In this document: positions 41,865-49,648 of the stretch, in pieces
How the letters are laid out: each line of letters begins with the position of its first letter
How positions within the stretch are numbered: position 1 is the stretch's first letter
Source: JACVRW01 sp963813495
GTDB taxonomy: Bacteria; Actinomycetota; Thermoleophilia; Solirubrobacterales; Thermoleophilaceae
Direction of reading: 5' to 3'
Assembly: GCA_963813495.1 (NCBI GenBank)
Contig: CAWEZC010000011.1
Location: 1-64,000 of the forward strand
DNA: 64,000 bases
The notes under the pieces: model-generated
What the model saw: only the letters and a program-made list of their open reading frames with translations
Told to the model about the DNA's origin: nothing
Databases searched by the model: none
Translations under genes and position numbers: made by a program

Positions 41865-42569
41865 CTAGCGCATCGACGCGAAGCGCCCCGGCTCGGGAAT
41901 TCCGAGCTCGATTCGCTGTTCGAGGATTTCGGCTTGGTCGCCGACGGCGACGTGCCCCTCGCGGCCGGCCCAGGCGTTGAGGGCTAGGGTGCCGTCGAAG
42001 TGCCTGCGGATGCGTCGCAGGACATCGACGTCTTGGGTGAGGGTGTCCGGATGCCAGGTCGTGATGATGCACCGGCCGCGGAGGTCGGCGAGCGCGATGA
42101 CGGCGTCGCCGGCTGCGAGCAGGCTCCATTCCAAGTGGCGCTCTGCCAGTTCGTCGACTCCGGAGATGACGATGTTGGGGCGTAGTCGGCGCAGGTCGTA
42201 GCCGAATGCTTTGATCGCTCCGTCGGTGGCGACGAGCAGCGGCAGGATGTCGAAGCGCTCGGGGCCAGCGGCTGGGACGAGCCGCGCGTCCGAGCCGGCG
42301 GCGGCGCGTACCGCGGCGGCCACCTCCGCGCTTCGCCACGGCATGCCGTCGACCAGCACTTGGCCGTCTTCGCCCAGTGTGGCTCGGTGTCCGAGTAGCC
42401 GGGGCTTGGTGCGCGCGGAGAGGATCTCTCCTCGTCCGTCAACGACGTAGAGCACTCGATCTCCGGGGATGCCGCCAAGTCCGAGCCATGCGCGTTCGAG
42501 GCGCTCTCCCCCCATGGACTTGACCGGGTAGCGCCACAGCTGGCAGATCCGCATCACCGGTTGGGTCAC
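41865..42569 (-). CDS. MOSC domain protein
   Basis: The 234-residue protein has the MOSC N-terminal beta-barrel (MRICQLWRYPVKSMGGERLERAWLGLGGIPGDRVLYVVDGRGEILSARTKPRLL) and the MOSC sulfur-carrier fold (RRLRPNIVISGVDELAERHLEWSLLAAGDAVIALADLRGRCIITTWHPDT, ending LNAWAGREGHVAVGDQAEIL). The usual conserved Cys is replaced within GRCIIT, where a Cys is present. MOSC proteins act on molybdenum cofactor sulfuration or reduction of N-hydroxylated compounds. Its ATG overlaps the DUF1348 stop, so the two are co-translated. Confidence 0.88.
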   Translation of the reverse strand: MTQPVMRICQLWRYPVKSMGGERLERAWLGLGGIPGDRVLYVVDGRGEILSARTKPRLLGHRATLGEDGQVLVDGMPWRSAEVAAAVRAAAGSDARLVPAAGPERFDILPLLVATDGAIKAFGYDLRRLRPNIVISGVDELAERHLEWSLLAAGDAVIALADLRGRCIITTWHPDTLTQDVDVLRRIRRHFDGTLALNAWAGREGHVAVGDQAEILEQRIELGIPEPGRFASMR

Positions 42570-42997
42570 GGCAGCGCGATCCGGCGCTCAAGGGCGGCGA
42601 TCGGGTAGTCGTTGATGCTGGCGTCGCGGCGGCGCATGAGGCCGCTGGCCTCGTCGAACTCCCAGTGCTCGTTGCCGTGGCTGCGCCACCACTTTCCGTC
42701 GGTGTCGCGCGACTCGTACTCGAAGCGGACGGAGATGCGGTTGTCGGTGAAGGCCCACAGCTCCTTGCGCAGGCGGTAGTCGAGTTCGCGCTGCCACTTG
42801 CGCTCGAGGAAGGCGCGGATGGCGTCGCGGCCTTGGAAGAACTCGTCGCGGTTTCGCCACTGCGAGTCCTCGGTGTAGGCGAGTGCGACGCGCTCGGGAT
42901 CATGCGTGTTCCAGGCATCCTCCGCGAGCTGGACCTTCAGGCGGGCCGACGCTTCGTTGAACGGGAGGAGGATGAGGGGCGGATTCGGTGTGGCCAC
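42566..42997 (-). CDS. DUF1348 / NTF2-fold protein
   Basis: The 143-residue protein starts at a GTG (42997) behind AAAGGAGA. It shows the DUF1348 pattern: AEDAWNTHDPERVALAYTEDSQWRNRDEFFQGRDAIRAFLERKWQRELDYRLRKELWAFTDNRISVRFEYE...GKWWRSHGNEHWEFDEASGLMRRRDASINDYPI. This family is a small SnoaL-like fold of unknown catalytic role, often beside oxidoreductases. It is the middle gene of a leftward unit: ahpD-like, DUF1348, MOSC. Confidence 0.88.
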   Translation of the reverse strand: MATPNPPLILLPFNEASARLKVQLAEDAWNTHDPERVALAYTEDSQWRNRDEFFQGRDAIRAFLERKWQRELDYRLRKELWAFTDNRISVRFEYESRDTDGKWWRSHGNEHWEFDEASGLMRRRDASINDYPIAALERRIALP

Positions 42998-43065
42998 GGG
43001 TCTCCTTTCGAAGCTGAGGCGCTGCCAGGGCCGAAGCGTGGGCCCTGGCGGCGCTCTGGTCCGGT

Positions 43066-43620
43066 TCAGCCGGCGGTCACGTGCTGGTGCGGCTCGACGA
43101 GCGGGAAGTCGACGTCGACGTCGAACGCACGGTTGAAGTAGTTGGTCAGGACGTTGAGCGCGACGTGGCCGACCACGTCGCTGAGCTCGGCGTCGGTGAG
43201 GCCGGCTTCGCGCGTCGCCTGGATGTCGCCGTCGCTGACGCCGCCCTTCGTGCGGGCGACCGCCTCGGCGAACGTGAGGATCGCCGCCGCCTTGGGGTCT
43301 GACGACCGGAAATGGCGGGCGTGCTCGAGCTCCTGGGGGTCGAGCTTGGCCACGGTGGCGCCGAGGTAGCTGTGCGCCGAGAGGCAGTAGGCGCACTCGT
43401 TGGCCTCGGCCACACCGAGCGCGATCCGCTCGCCGTTAGCGGCGCTGATCGAGCCCTTACGCAGGGCGCCGCTGAGGCTGAGCCAGCCGTCCAGCACGGC
43501 GGAGCGAGCCATTGTCGTGGTCATGTTCGGCGTCGCGCCGAGTAAAGCGTTGACGGCGTCGAGGAGCTCACTGCGGCGCCCCTCAGCGCGCGAGTAATCG
43601 ACCGGGTGGATACGAGACAT
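43066..43620 (-). CDS. AhpD-like carboxymuconolactone-decarboxylase-family protein
   Basis: The 184-residue protein has the peroxidase-type CMD motif ALGVAEANECAYCLSAHSYLG, with Cys76-x2-Cys79 and His83 as the redox centre. Proteins of this type reduce peroxides or act in thiol relays. The start ATG lies just downstream of a palindrome (43643-43672) shared with the divergent CGNR regulator. It is followed by DUF1348 and MOSC genes 68 bp away. Confidence 0.9.
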   Translation of the reverse strand: MSRIHPVDYSRAEGRRSELLDAVNALLGATPNMTTTMARSAVLDGWLSLSGALRKGSISAANGERIALGVAEANECAYCLSAHSYLGATVAKLDPQELEHARHFRSSDPKAAAILTFAEAVARTKGGVSDGDIQATREAGLTDAELSDVVGHVALNVLTNYFNRAFDVDVDFPLVEPHQHVTAG

Positions 43621-43642
43621 CGTGCACCTTTCCGCGCACCAT

Positions 43643-43672
43643 CTAACGAATGGAAAGCGCTGTTTTCGTTAG
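43643..43672. promoter_or_regulatory. Operator candidate between the ahpD-like and CGNR genes
   Basis: CTAACGAA (43643-43650) and its exact complement TTCGTTAG (43665-43672) are separated by 14 bp; a further CTAACG half-site lies at 43694-43699. The spacing (about one and a half helical turns, centre to centre 22 bp) fits binding of a dimeric regulator, most likely the adjacent CGNR protein acting on both divergent promoters. Confidence 0.5.
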
Positions 43673-43726
43673 GTCGAGCACTGTAGCAGGTGGCTAACGG
43701 TTGCCAAGGACGACTACCATTAGGGC

Positions 43727-44311
43727 ATGCCCGCCCCATACGCCGGTCCCCTGCGCGACGAGCCGATCGCGATCGAGCTGCACAACACCGTCTACGCCGT
43801 GGGCGGGACGGTCGTCGACGGGCTGGCCGACGCCGCGTCCGCGCAGGCCTGGCTCGAGGGGCTCGCGCCGCGCCTGCCCGATCGCGACGATCGCTCAGGA
43901 CCGTGGCCCACGCGCGAAGACCTCGTCGCGCTCAGGAACGCGGTGCGCATCGCCCTCCATGCCGCCGTCACGGGAACGGCGCAAGACGCCGCCGCGCTCG
44001 AGGCGATTAACCGCGCGAGCGCGCGCGCTCCCCGTTCGCCAATCGCCAAGTGGCGACCGGACGCCGACCCCATCACGGCAACCGACTACCACGGCGCCAG
44101 CCGCGCCGACATCGTCATCGGCGCGCTCGCGGCGGACGCGATCGACCTGCTCACCAGCCCGCGACGCTACGATCTCCGGGCCTGCGGCGCCCCGGGCTGC
44201 ATCCTGATGTTCCTCAAGAACCACCCCCGGCGCGAGTGGTGCTCCAACACCTGCGGCAACCGCGCCCGACAGGCCAGGCACTACCAGCGCGCCCGACGGC
44301 GAATCACGTAG
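43727..44311 (+). CDS. CGNR zinc-finger regulator (ABATE domain)
   Basis: The 194-residue protein has an N-terminal ABATE/stress-response ligand-binding domain (IAIELHNTVYAVGGTVVDGLADAASAQAWLEGLA...TREDLVALRNAVRIALHAA) and a C-terminal CGNR zinc finger: LRACGAPGCILMFLKNHPRREWCSNTCGNRARQARHYQR. The ligands are Cys153, Cys158, Cys172 and Cys176, with the name-giving CGNR at 176-179. Such proteins bind DNA as small-molecule-responsive regulators. It is divergent from the ahpD-DUF1348-MOSC unit over a palindromic region, so it probably controls that unit and itself. Confidence 0.92.
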   Translation: MPAPYAGPLRDEPIAIELHNTVYAVGGTVVDGLADAASAQAWLEGLAPRLPDRDDRSGPWPTREDLVALRNAVRIALHAAVTGTAQDAAALEAINRASARAPRSPIAKWRPDADPITATDYHGASRADIVIGALAADAIDLLTSPRRYDLRACGAPGCILMFLKNHPRREWCSNTCGNRARQARHYQRARRRIT

Positions 44312-44770
44312 ACGACAGCCCACGGCGGCGCACCGACGAGACGCGCACCCGCCCAACGGCTCTCCCGAATCATGCGGAAAGAGGGACCACAACGGCTCGA
44401 CCGGCGTCGACGATCTGAGCCGCCCGGGTAGCGAACGCCGGCGCGCTCGATCACGGGGGGCCCCGGCGCGATTCCGTCGCGCTGCCGGCAGGCGCGCACC
44501 GGCGTAGCGTGCGTTCCCGTTCCATTCCTAGAAGCCAGTCCCGCGGGCCGATCTGCTCACGAGGACGACGCGGCGCCAGCCACGACGCCACCGTCAGTCG
44601 ACCGTCGTTCTACACGCCGTGCTATCGGCGACGGACAGCTCCGCGTGAAGCCGCAGCCCTGGATCGCCCACCCGAGCCGGTCCGAGCGCGGTAGGTCGGC
44701 GACGAGCGCGTCGAGCTCCCCGCTCGTGCGTGCCGCTGCCGCGGCGGTCGAGCGCGCATCGTGGATGCGA
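44312..44770. other. Gene-free 459-bp stretch
   Basis: I see no supportable gene, tRNA or repeat here. Open frames on both strands are arginine-rich and lack protein-like composition. It separates the 3' ends of the CGNR gene and the acetyltransferase. Confidence 0.4.
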
Positions 44771-45310
44771 CTACGGTTCGCGAACGTCGCCTGAACGGAT
44801 CCGCCAGAGGACGAGCTCGACGGGTTCGAGGCCGCGGCGCTGGTAGAAGCGCAGCGCGTCGACGTTGTCGACGAGCACCGCAACCGAGAGGTCCTGGATG
44901 CCGCGCTGCTCGAGGCGGCGATCGAGCTCGTCGAGCAGCCGGCTTCCGATGCCGTAGGAGCGCGCACGCGGATGCACGGAGAGCGAGTAGAGCTCCGCAT
45001 AGTGCGCGCCGACCGCGAACGTGTCGTCGGGGCCATCCTGCAAGCGCGCGGCCAGGTAGCCCACCGGCTGGCCGTCCGCATCGGCGACGAGCATCAGCGA
45101 CTCGCCCTCCGCGAGCCACTGCGCGTACGTCGCCCGCCGGCGCGCCCACGACGCGTCATCGTCGACGACGAACGCATCAAACGAGCTGACCTGCCGGTGA
45201 TGGTGATGCAGCGCGAGCCAGAGGCCGCGCAGGCTGTCGAGCTCCTCCGGCGTGCGGAGCTCGCGGATCGCGATCCGCACGTCGAAGCCGCCGTGGGTGG
45301 GTGAGTGCAT
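44771..45310 (-). CDS. GNAT-family N-acetyltransferase
   Basis: About 179 residues from the ATG at 45310 (a GTG at 45283 is an alternative). The GNAT fold shows VRIAIRELRTPEELDSLRGLWLALHHHHRQ, LMLVADADGQPVGYLAARLQD, the acetyl-CoA pyrophosphate loop LYSLSVHPRARSYGIGSRLLDELDRRLEQRG (R-x2-G-x-G/A), and DLSVAVLVDNVDALRFYQRRGLEPVELVLW. The substrate is unknown. It is followed on the same strand by nothing close; upstream lies the broken YCII gene. Confidence 0.85.
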   Translation of the reverse strand: MHSPTHGGFDVRIAIRELRTPEELDSLRGLWLALHHHHRQVSSFDAFVVDDDASWARRRATYAQWLAEGESLMLVADADGQPVGYLAARLQDGPDDTFAVGAHYAELYSLSVHPRARSYGIGSRLLDELDRRLEQRGIQDLSVAVLVDNVDALRFYQRRGLEPVELVLWRIRSGDVREP

Positions 45311-45407
45311 CAGCGGCAACGCTAAGCGATCACGCTCGATCCCAGCGACTGCGGTCCTGCTCGGCGAGCAATCCTCGTCGAGCGCAGCCAAGGGATCGCG
45401 TGCGCTG

Positions 45408-45676
45408 TCAGCCCAACGGTTCATCCGCGTACCCCGCGAACGGGCGCACCTCGATGGGAGCGTTGATCGCGGCCGTGACCTTCGAGGCCCAGCCGAGCGC
45501 GCCGTCGAGGTCCTCGGCCTCGATGATGCAGAAGCCGGCGAGGTGCTCCTTCGACTCCGCGAAGGGGCCGTCGGTCGTCACCCGACCCGGCGGCCGAGCT
45601 CGTGCATCTGCTCCTCGGTCCTCGGCTCCCGCGTCTCGTCCTCGACGGTGTGCGTGGACAACAGATACTTCGTCAT
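45408..45676 (-). pseudogene. YCII/DGPF-domain protein with an internal deletion and frameshift
   Basis: From the ATG at 45676 (AGGAGG 12 bp upstream) the frame reads MTKYLLSTHTVEDETREPRT, then EEQMHELGRRVG, and stops. The next frame immediately continues VTTDGPFAESKEHLAGFCIIEAEDLDGALGWASKVTAAINAPIEVRPFAG, the hallmark DGPF half. Comparison with the usual length of about 115-120 residues indicates loss of roughly 30 residues with a frame change at about 45578. YCII-like DGPF proteins usually accompany ECF sigma factors; none is adjacent. It probably yields no functional protein. Confidence 0.75.
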
Positions 45677-45765
45677 CGCTTACCTCCTGGCGTTCGGCGG
45701 GCCTTCCCGCTCTCACTTCCCCTACGAACGGGTCTCGCCCAAAAGGACAGGTGCTGGCCGGCTAG

Positions 45766-46602
45766 TTACCGACCCTCTGCGGCTGCCGGCCATTCATGAG
45801 CGGCAGTCGTCTCATCCGCCGGGAAGAAGCTCTCGATGCGGATCTCCTGGAGCATCGCGTCCTGCGGCGTGCCCAGAGTAGTGACGGCCGAGAAATAGCT
45901 CAGCGCCAGCTCGCCGCGTTCGAACTCGATCGGCAGTACGGGCACCGGCGGCGATCTGAAGTCGGGGGAACGCCACTCCGAGGGGACACCGGGAAAGGCG
46001 AGCGCCTGCTCCAGCAACGCGACCGTGTCCGCGTCCGGGAAGCCGCCGATCGCCTCGCGGTGAACGCGCTGGATCAGAGCCTCGGCGACGTCCTCCCAGT
46101 TCCGAACGTGCATCCGGAGCCCTTCGGGGTCGAACATGAGACGAATCACGTTCGCGGGCTCCTCGACCTCGCGATCCCCCAGCAGCCAGCCGAAGAACGC
46201 GGCGGCCGCTGAGTTCGTCATCACGACGTTCCAGTGGCGGTCCATGACAACCGCCGGATATGGCTCGTGCGCGTCGAGCATTCGCTCGACGGCGGCGCGC
46301 GCCAGAGTCGCCTCCTCGCTCGCCAATCCTGTCTGCCGGTACAGGGGTGCGTATCCGGCCGCAAGCAATAGTTGGTTACGCTCGCGAAGAGGCACGTCGA
46401 GGACCCGTGCCAGGCGCAGGACCATTGCCCGACTCGGCTGCGATCGGCCACTCTCGATGAAGCTCAGGTGGCGCTGGGTTGTGCCGCCGTCCCCGGCGAG
46501 GGCCAGCTGGCTCAGGTGCCGAGCCCGCCTCCAATGGCGCAGCAGCTCTCCGACCGGGCTGGGCGCCGGTCGAGCCGTGCCGCCTGTGCTCGCCGTGGCC
46601 AT
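45766..46602 (-). CDS. XRE-family regulator with MmyB-like ligand-binding domain
   Basis: The 278-residue protein has an N-terminal Cro/C1-type HTH (about 17-75, ELLRHWRRARHLSQLALAGDGGTTQRHLSFIESGRSQPSRAMVLRLARVLD) and a PAS-like MmyB domain (YPAVVMDRHWNVVMTNSAAAAFFGWL ... NVIRLMFDPEGLRMHVRNWEDVAEALIQRVHREAIG ... VLPIEFERGELALSYFSAVTTLGTPQDAMLQEIRIESFFPADE). This actinobacterial family often represses an adjacent short-chain dehydrogenase operon. Here it is divergent from the ahpD-like/SDR/YceI/flavin-reductase run, which fits that role. Confidence 0.93.
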   Translation of the reverse strand: MATASTGGTARPAPSPVGELLRHWRRARHLSQLALAGDGGTTQRHLSFIESGRSQPSRAMVLRLARVLDVPLRERNQLLLAAGYAPLYRQTGLASEEATLARAAVERMLDAHEPYPAVVMDRHWNVVMTNSAAAAFFGWLLGDREVEEPANVIRLMFDPEGLRMHVRNWEDVAEALIQRVHREAIGGFPDADTVALLEQALAFPGVPSEWRSPDFRSPPVPVLPIEFERGELALSYFSAVTTLGTPQDAMLQEIRIESFFPADETTAAHEWPAAAEGR

Positions 46603-46707
46603 TGGCCGAGTCTAGGAGGGTCCGGGCGAGCGGGGCGATTCCCCCGGAGGGAATTGAGGCGGCGCGTGTGGTCACGCATCCTGACCCAACACGACGAAGG
46701 AGATGGA

Positions 46708-47271
46708 ATGAGTCAGTTTCAAGTCCACACGATCGACTCCGCGCCGGCCGACTCGGCCGCGTCGCTTCGCACGCTCGAACAGGGACTAGGGTTCGTGCCG
46801 AACCTGGCCGCGACGATGGCCGAGTCCTCGACGCTGGTCAACGGCTTCGTCGACCTGCGTAAGACGCTCGCGGGCGGCGAGCTGAGTGGAGCCGAGCGCG
46901 AGATCGTGGCACTCGCCGTCAGCCTCGAGAACGACTGCGACTACTGCATGGCGGCGCACTCGACTTTCGCGCTGATGCAGAACGCAGACGAGACTGCGGT
47001 CTTGCACGCACGCGAGGGCCGCGAGCCCGAAGATCCTAAGCTCGGCGCCCTGTACCGGTTCGCCCGCAGTCTCGTCGCGAAGCGGGGCCATGTCGGCGAG
47101 GAGGAGAGCCAGGCGCTGCTCGACGCCGGCTACCCGCGGGCTGCGCTGTTCGAGGTCGTAGCGCAGGTCGGCCATACGACGCTCGCCAACTTCGCGCACA
47201 CCATCGCGGGCGCACCACTCGACGATCAGTTCACGCCGCAGGCGTGGGCGAGCGAGAAGGTGTCCGACTAA
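46708..47271 (+). CDS. AhpD-like peroxidase-related protein
   Basis: The 187-residue protein starts at an ATG behind GAAGGAGA. Residues 60-90 read SGAEREIVALAVSLENDCDYCMAAHSTFA, with the Cys77-x2-Cys80 and His84 redox centre of the CMD/AhpD family. The N-terminal half (LEQGLGFVPNLAATMAESSTLVNGFVDLRKTLAGGEL) is typical of the longer peroxidase-related subgroup. Segments of this gene (leader, an internal 27 bp, and the final 52 bp) recur downstream, see the repeat entry. It is probably under control of the divergent MmyB regulator. Confidence 0.92.
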   Translation: MSQFQVHTIDSAPADSAASLRTLEQGLGFVPNLAATMAESSTLVNGFVDLRKTLAGGELSGAEREIVALAVSLENDCDYCMAAHSTFALMQNADETAVLHAREGREPEDPKLGALYRFARSLVAKRGHVGEEESQALLDAGYPRAALFEVVAQVGHTTLANFAHTIAGAPLDDQFTPQAWASEKVSD

Positions 47272-47451
47272 GACGCTCGCGGGCGGCGAGCTGAGGATCG
47301 ACGCCTGAGCTCTCTCCCGCCGGGGGGGTCCCATTCCCCCCGGCCGGGGCTACCGGACCACCCAGACCCAGACGTACCGTCGGCGGCGCTTCTATCACCC
47401 GACGATCAGTTCACGCCGCAGGCGTGGGCGAGCGAGAAGGTGTCCGACTAA
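47220..47451 (+). repeat. 52-bp exact direct repeat flanking a 128-bp insert at the end of the ahpD-like gene
   Basis: Positions 47220-47271, the last codons and stop of the ahpD-like gene, recur exactly at 47400-47451, where the final A begins the ATG of the short-chain dehydrogenase (TAATG). Between the copies, 47269-47295 is an exact 27-bp copy of 46860-46886, internal to the same gene. The stretch 47302-47385 is an imperfect copy of the region just after the GAF-LuxR gene (52912-52992). The original arrangement was probably a coupled ahpD-SDR pair into which rearranged DNA was inserted. Confidence 0.9.
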
Positions 47452-48170
47452 TGGATCTCTCCACCTCCACGCCGGCCGTGACCGGCGCCGCACGCGGCCT
47501 CGGCCGCCACCTGGTCGAGGCGCTCCTCGAGCGCGGCGCCTCGAAGGTCTACGCGCTCGCCCGTGACACCAGCCAAGTCCGGCATGACCCGCGGATCGTC
47601 CCGGTCACCTTCGACCTGCTCGACGCCGAGAGCATCACGGCGGCCGCACGTCGCGCCAGCGACGCCACGCTGCTGATCAACAACGCCTCGACGGCGGAGT
47701 TTGCCGGCCCGCTCGACGGCGCGCCCGATGCCGTCGGCCGTGAGATGGCCGTCAACTACCACGGCACCTACGCGGCGATCCGCGCCTTCGTGCCCGTGCT
47801 CGAAGCCAACGGCGGCGGGCAGATCGTCAACGTGCTCTCGCTGCTGAGCCTCGCGAGCTCGCCGCCGATGACCGGCTACTCGGCCTCCAAGGCCGCCGCC
47901 CACTCGCTCACCCAGGCCCTGCGCCCGGTGCTCGCTGCCCGCGGCATCGTGGTGCACGGCGTCTACCCGGCCGGGATCGACACCGACATGACCGCCGGCA
48001 TCGACACGCCCAAGACGCCACCGGCGCAGGTCGCCGCCGGCGTGCTCGACGGGCTCACCCACGACCAGGACGACATCTTCCCCGACCCGAACTCCCAGGC
48101 GATGGCGCCGACCTGGTGGAGCGACCCCAAGTCGTTCGAGCGCGCGTTCTCCGGCGCCGCCGCGGCCTGA
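47451..48170 (+). CDS. Short-chain dehydrogenase/reductase
   Basis: The 239-residue protein is a classical SDR: TGAARGLGRHL (nucleotide-binding TGxxxGxG, residues 11-18), LLINNAS, NVLSLLSLASS with the catalytic Ser, and YSASKAAAHSLTQAL with Tyr and Lys. It begins only ten residues before the TGxxxGxG motif, slightly short. The ATG overlaps a TAA that belongs to the duplicated tail of the ahpD-like gene. Substrate unknown. MmyB regulators commonly pair with SDR genes, so it is probably part of that regulon. Confidence 0.92.
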   Translation: MDLSTSTPAVTGAARGLGRHLVEALLERGASKVYALARDTSQVRHDPRIVPVTFDLLDAESITAAARRASDATLLINNASTAEFAGPLDGAPDAVGREMAVNYHGTYAAIRAFVPVLEANGGGQIVNVLSLLSLASSPPMTGYSASKAAAHSLTQALRPVLAARGIVVHGVYPAGIDTDMTAGIDTPKTPPAQVAAGVLDGLTHDQDDIFPDPNSQAMAPTWWSDPKSFERAFSGAAAA

Positions 48171-48234
48171 CCCCAACACGACGAAGGAGACGGATGAGTC
48201 AGTTTCGTCAGTTCGAGCCGTTCGTGCGGCGGCG

Positions 48235-48669
48235 TTGCTTGTCGAGGCTCGACTCGAGACGGGCTCGGGTGGACCTCGCCTGAGCGGCCGGGTACGGGTC
48301 GAGTCGATTGGCATCAGGCGGCCGGCGGAGTTCCGCGCCCACATCGTCGAAGGGGAGGACTTCTTCGACGCACGGGACCACCCCGAGATCACGTTCGAGT
48401 CGCGACGACTCCAGTTCTCGGAGGACGGCACCGTTGCCCTCGAGGGCCTCCTGACGATGCGCGGGGTCGAGCGCCCGATCACAGCCACGGGCACCTACCT
48501 CGGCCCGGTCGAGGACATCTACGGCGATCGGCGGGCCGCCCTGGACCTCCGGGCCGAGATCGACCGCCGCGACTGGGGCATGACCTTCCAGGCCCAGCTT
48601 CCCCGCGGCGGCGACGTGCTCTCGTGGACCATCGAGCTGTCGGCCCACCTCGAGCTCGTCGCGGACTGA
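48235..48669 (+). CDS. YceI-family protein, N-terminally truncated
   Basis: The frame from a TTG at 48235 encodes GPRLSGRVRVESIGIRRPAEFRAHIVEGEDFFDARDHPEITFESRRLQFSEDGTVALEGLLTMRGVERPITATGTYLGPVEDIYGDRRAALDLRAEIDRRDWGMTF, the middle and end of the YceI lipocalin-like barrel that binds polyprenoids. The first strands (usually DPAHSxVxFSVRH) are missing. A duplicated copy of the ahpD-like leader (ribosome site and MSQFR start, 48172-48203) sits immediately upstream but in a different frame and stops after 29 codons. The start was therefore replaced by rearrangement, and the gene may be defective. Confidence 0.7.
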   Translation: MLVEARLETGSGGPRLSGRVRVESIGIRRPAEFRAHIVEGEDFFDARDHPEITFESRRLQFSEDGTVALEGLLTMRGVERPITATGTYLGPVEDIYGDRRAALDLRAEIDRRDWGMTFQAQLPRGGDVLSWTIELSAHLELVAD

Positions 48670-48670
48670 C

Positions 48671-49264
48671 GTGCTGATCCTCGGCATCTCGGGGAGCCTG
48701 CGAGCAGACTCGTTGAACACCGCACTGCTGCGCGCCGCCGCCGGCCACTTGCCGTCGGCGGCGCGCATGCCGCTTCACACCGATCTCGCGCTCGTGCCCC
48801 CCTATTCCGAAGACCACGACGTCGAGCCAGCCCCAGCGCCGGTCGCGCGCCTGCGCTCCCGCATCGAGACCGCCGACGCACTGCTCATCGCCACCCCCGA
48901 GTACAACGGCTCGATTCCCGGGCAGCTCAAGAACGCGCTCGACTGGGCCTCGCGCCCCTACCCCGACAACGCGCTGCGCCAGAAGCCCGTCGCCGTGATC
49001 GGCGCGAGCACCGGCCTGTTTGGAGCCATCTGGGCGCAAGCCGACCTGAAGAAGGTGCTTGCCACCGCCGGCGCGCACGTCCTCGACGACGAGCTCCCCA
49101 TCGGCACCGCCGACGACGCCTTCCACGACGACGACACGCTCGCCGATCCGGAGCTAAGCGCGCGCCTCAAGCAGATCGTCCACAACCTGATGCACGACGC
49201 CGCTCGGCGCGGGCTGTTCCTGGGCCCGCTCGCGACACACGGGCGACAGCAGCCAGCGCCGTAG
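48671..49264 (+). CDS. NADPH-dependent FMN reductase-family flavoprotein
   Basis: The 197-residue protein, with a GTG start, has the flavodoxin-like fold: LILGISGSLRADSLNTALLRAA (phosphate-binding loop SGSLRxxSxN), ALLIATPEYNGSIPGQLKNALDWASRP (PEYNGSIPGxLKNAxDW) and KPVAVIGASTGLFGAIWAQADLKKVLATAGAHVL. These motifs define NADPH:FMN/quinone reductases such as ChrR/YieF/azoreductase types. It is adjacent (2 bp) to the YceI gene and closes the stress-type operon. Confidence 0.93.
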   Translation: MLILGISGSLRADSLNTALLRAAAGHLPSAARMPLHTDLALVPPYSEDHDVEPAPAPVARLRSRIETADALLIATPEYNGSIPGQLKNALDWASRPYPDNALRQKPVAVIGASTGLFGAIWAQADLKKVLATAGAHVLDDELPIGTADDAFHDDDTLADPELSARLKQIVHNLMHDAARRGLFLGPLATHGRQQPAP

Positions 49265-49304
49265 CGCACAGCCGCAAACCAGGACTACGAAGATCGAGCG
49301 CTGC

Positions 49305-49363
49305 TCCCGCCCATGCCACCCTTTGATCCCCCGCCCTCGCACCTGATCCCGCCCATGCCACCC
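49305..49363 (+). repeat. Duplicated 17-mer beside the IS left end (within gene-free 49265-49379)
   Basis: TCCCGCCCATGCCACCC occurs exactly at 49305-49321 and 49347-49363, between the flavin reductase stop and the IS inverted repeat. It may be a target-related or regulatory duplication. The stretch contains no gene. Confidence 0.6.
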
Positions 49364-49394
49364 GAAAGTGCTGCTTATCTGAACCGGGGCCTCC

Positions 49395-49648
49395 GTCAAG
49401 TCGCGGCGGCGAGTGATTGTGGAGTGGTGTGGTTCCGATCGTTCCGCGGGCGCCCGGCCTTATCTGGGTGCTCGGCCTGGTGGCCGGCGACGTGATGGTC
49501 GATGGGTCGATCCGCGGGGAACGACTCCGGCCGCTCGGTCTTTGGTGGACCGCCGCCCGTGGGCGGGAGTCGCGGCAGTTGCGGGAGCGGGCCGGAAGAC
49601 TCGCTGTCATCTGGGAATTGTGGGCTTGGCGGAACAAGTCGGCGAAGG
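49395..49648 (-). ncRNA. Candidate bridge-RNA region of the IS110-family element
   Basis: IS110-family elements encode a structured bridge RNA in the long non-coding end, and in the IS1111 subgroup this lies downstream of the transposase (established for the family). This 254-bp arm has no protein-like frame and is GC-rich with short complementary runs. The RNA ends, strand and guide loops cannot be fixed by eye; the assignment rests on position. Confidence 0.35.

Noticed and set aside
44312..44770. Possible genes in several short open frames
   Set aside because: All are Arg/Pro-rich with no ribosome site or recognisable domain.
49305..49363. CRISPR-like repeat
   Set aside because: Only two 17-bp copies with one 25-bp spacer, not an array.
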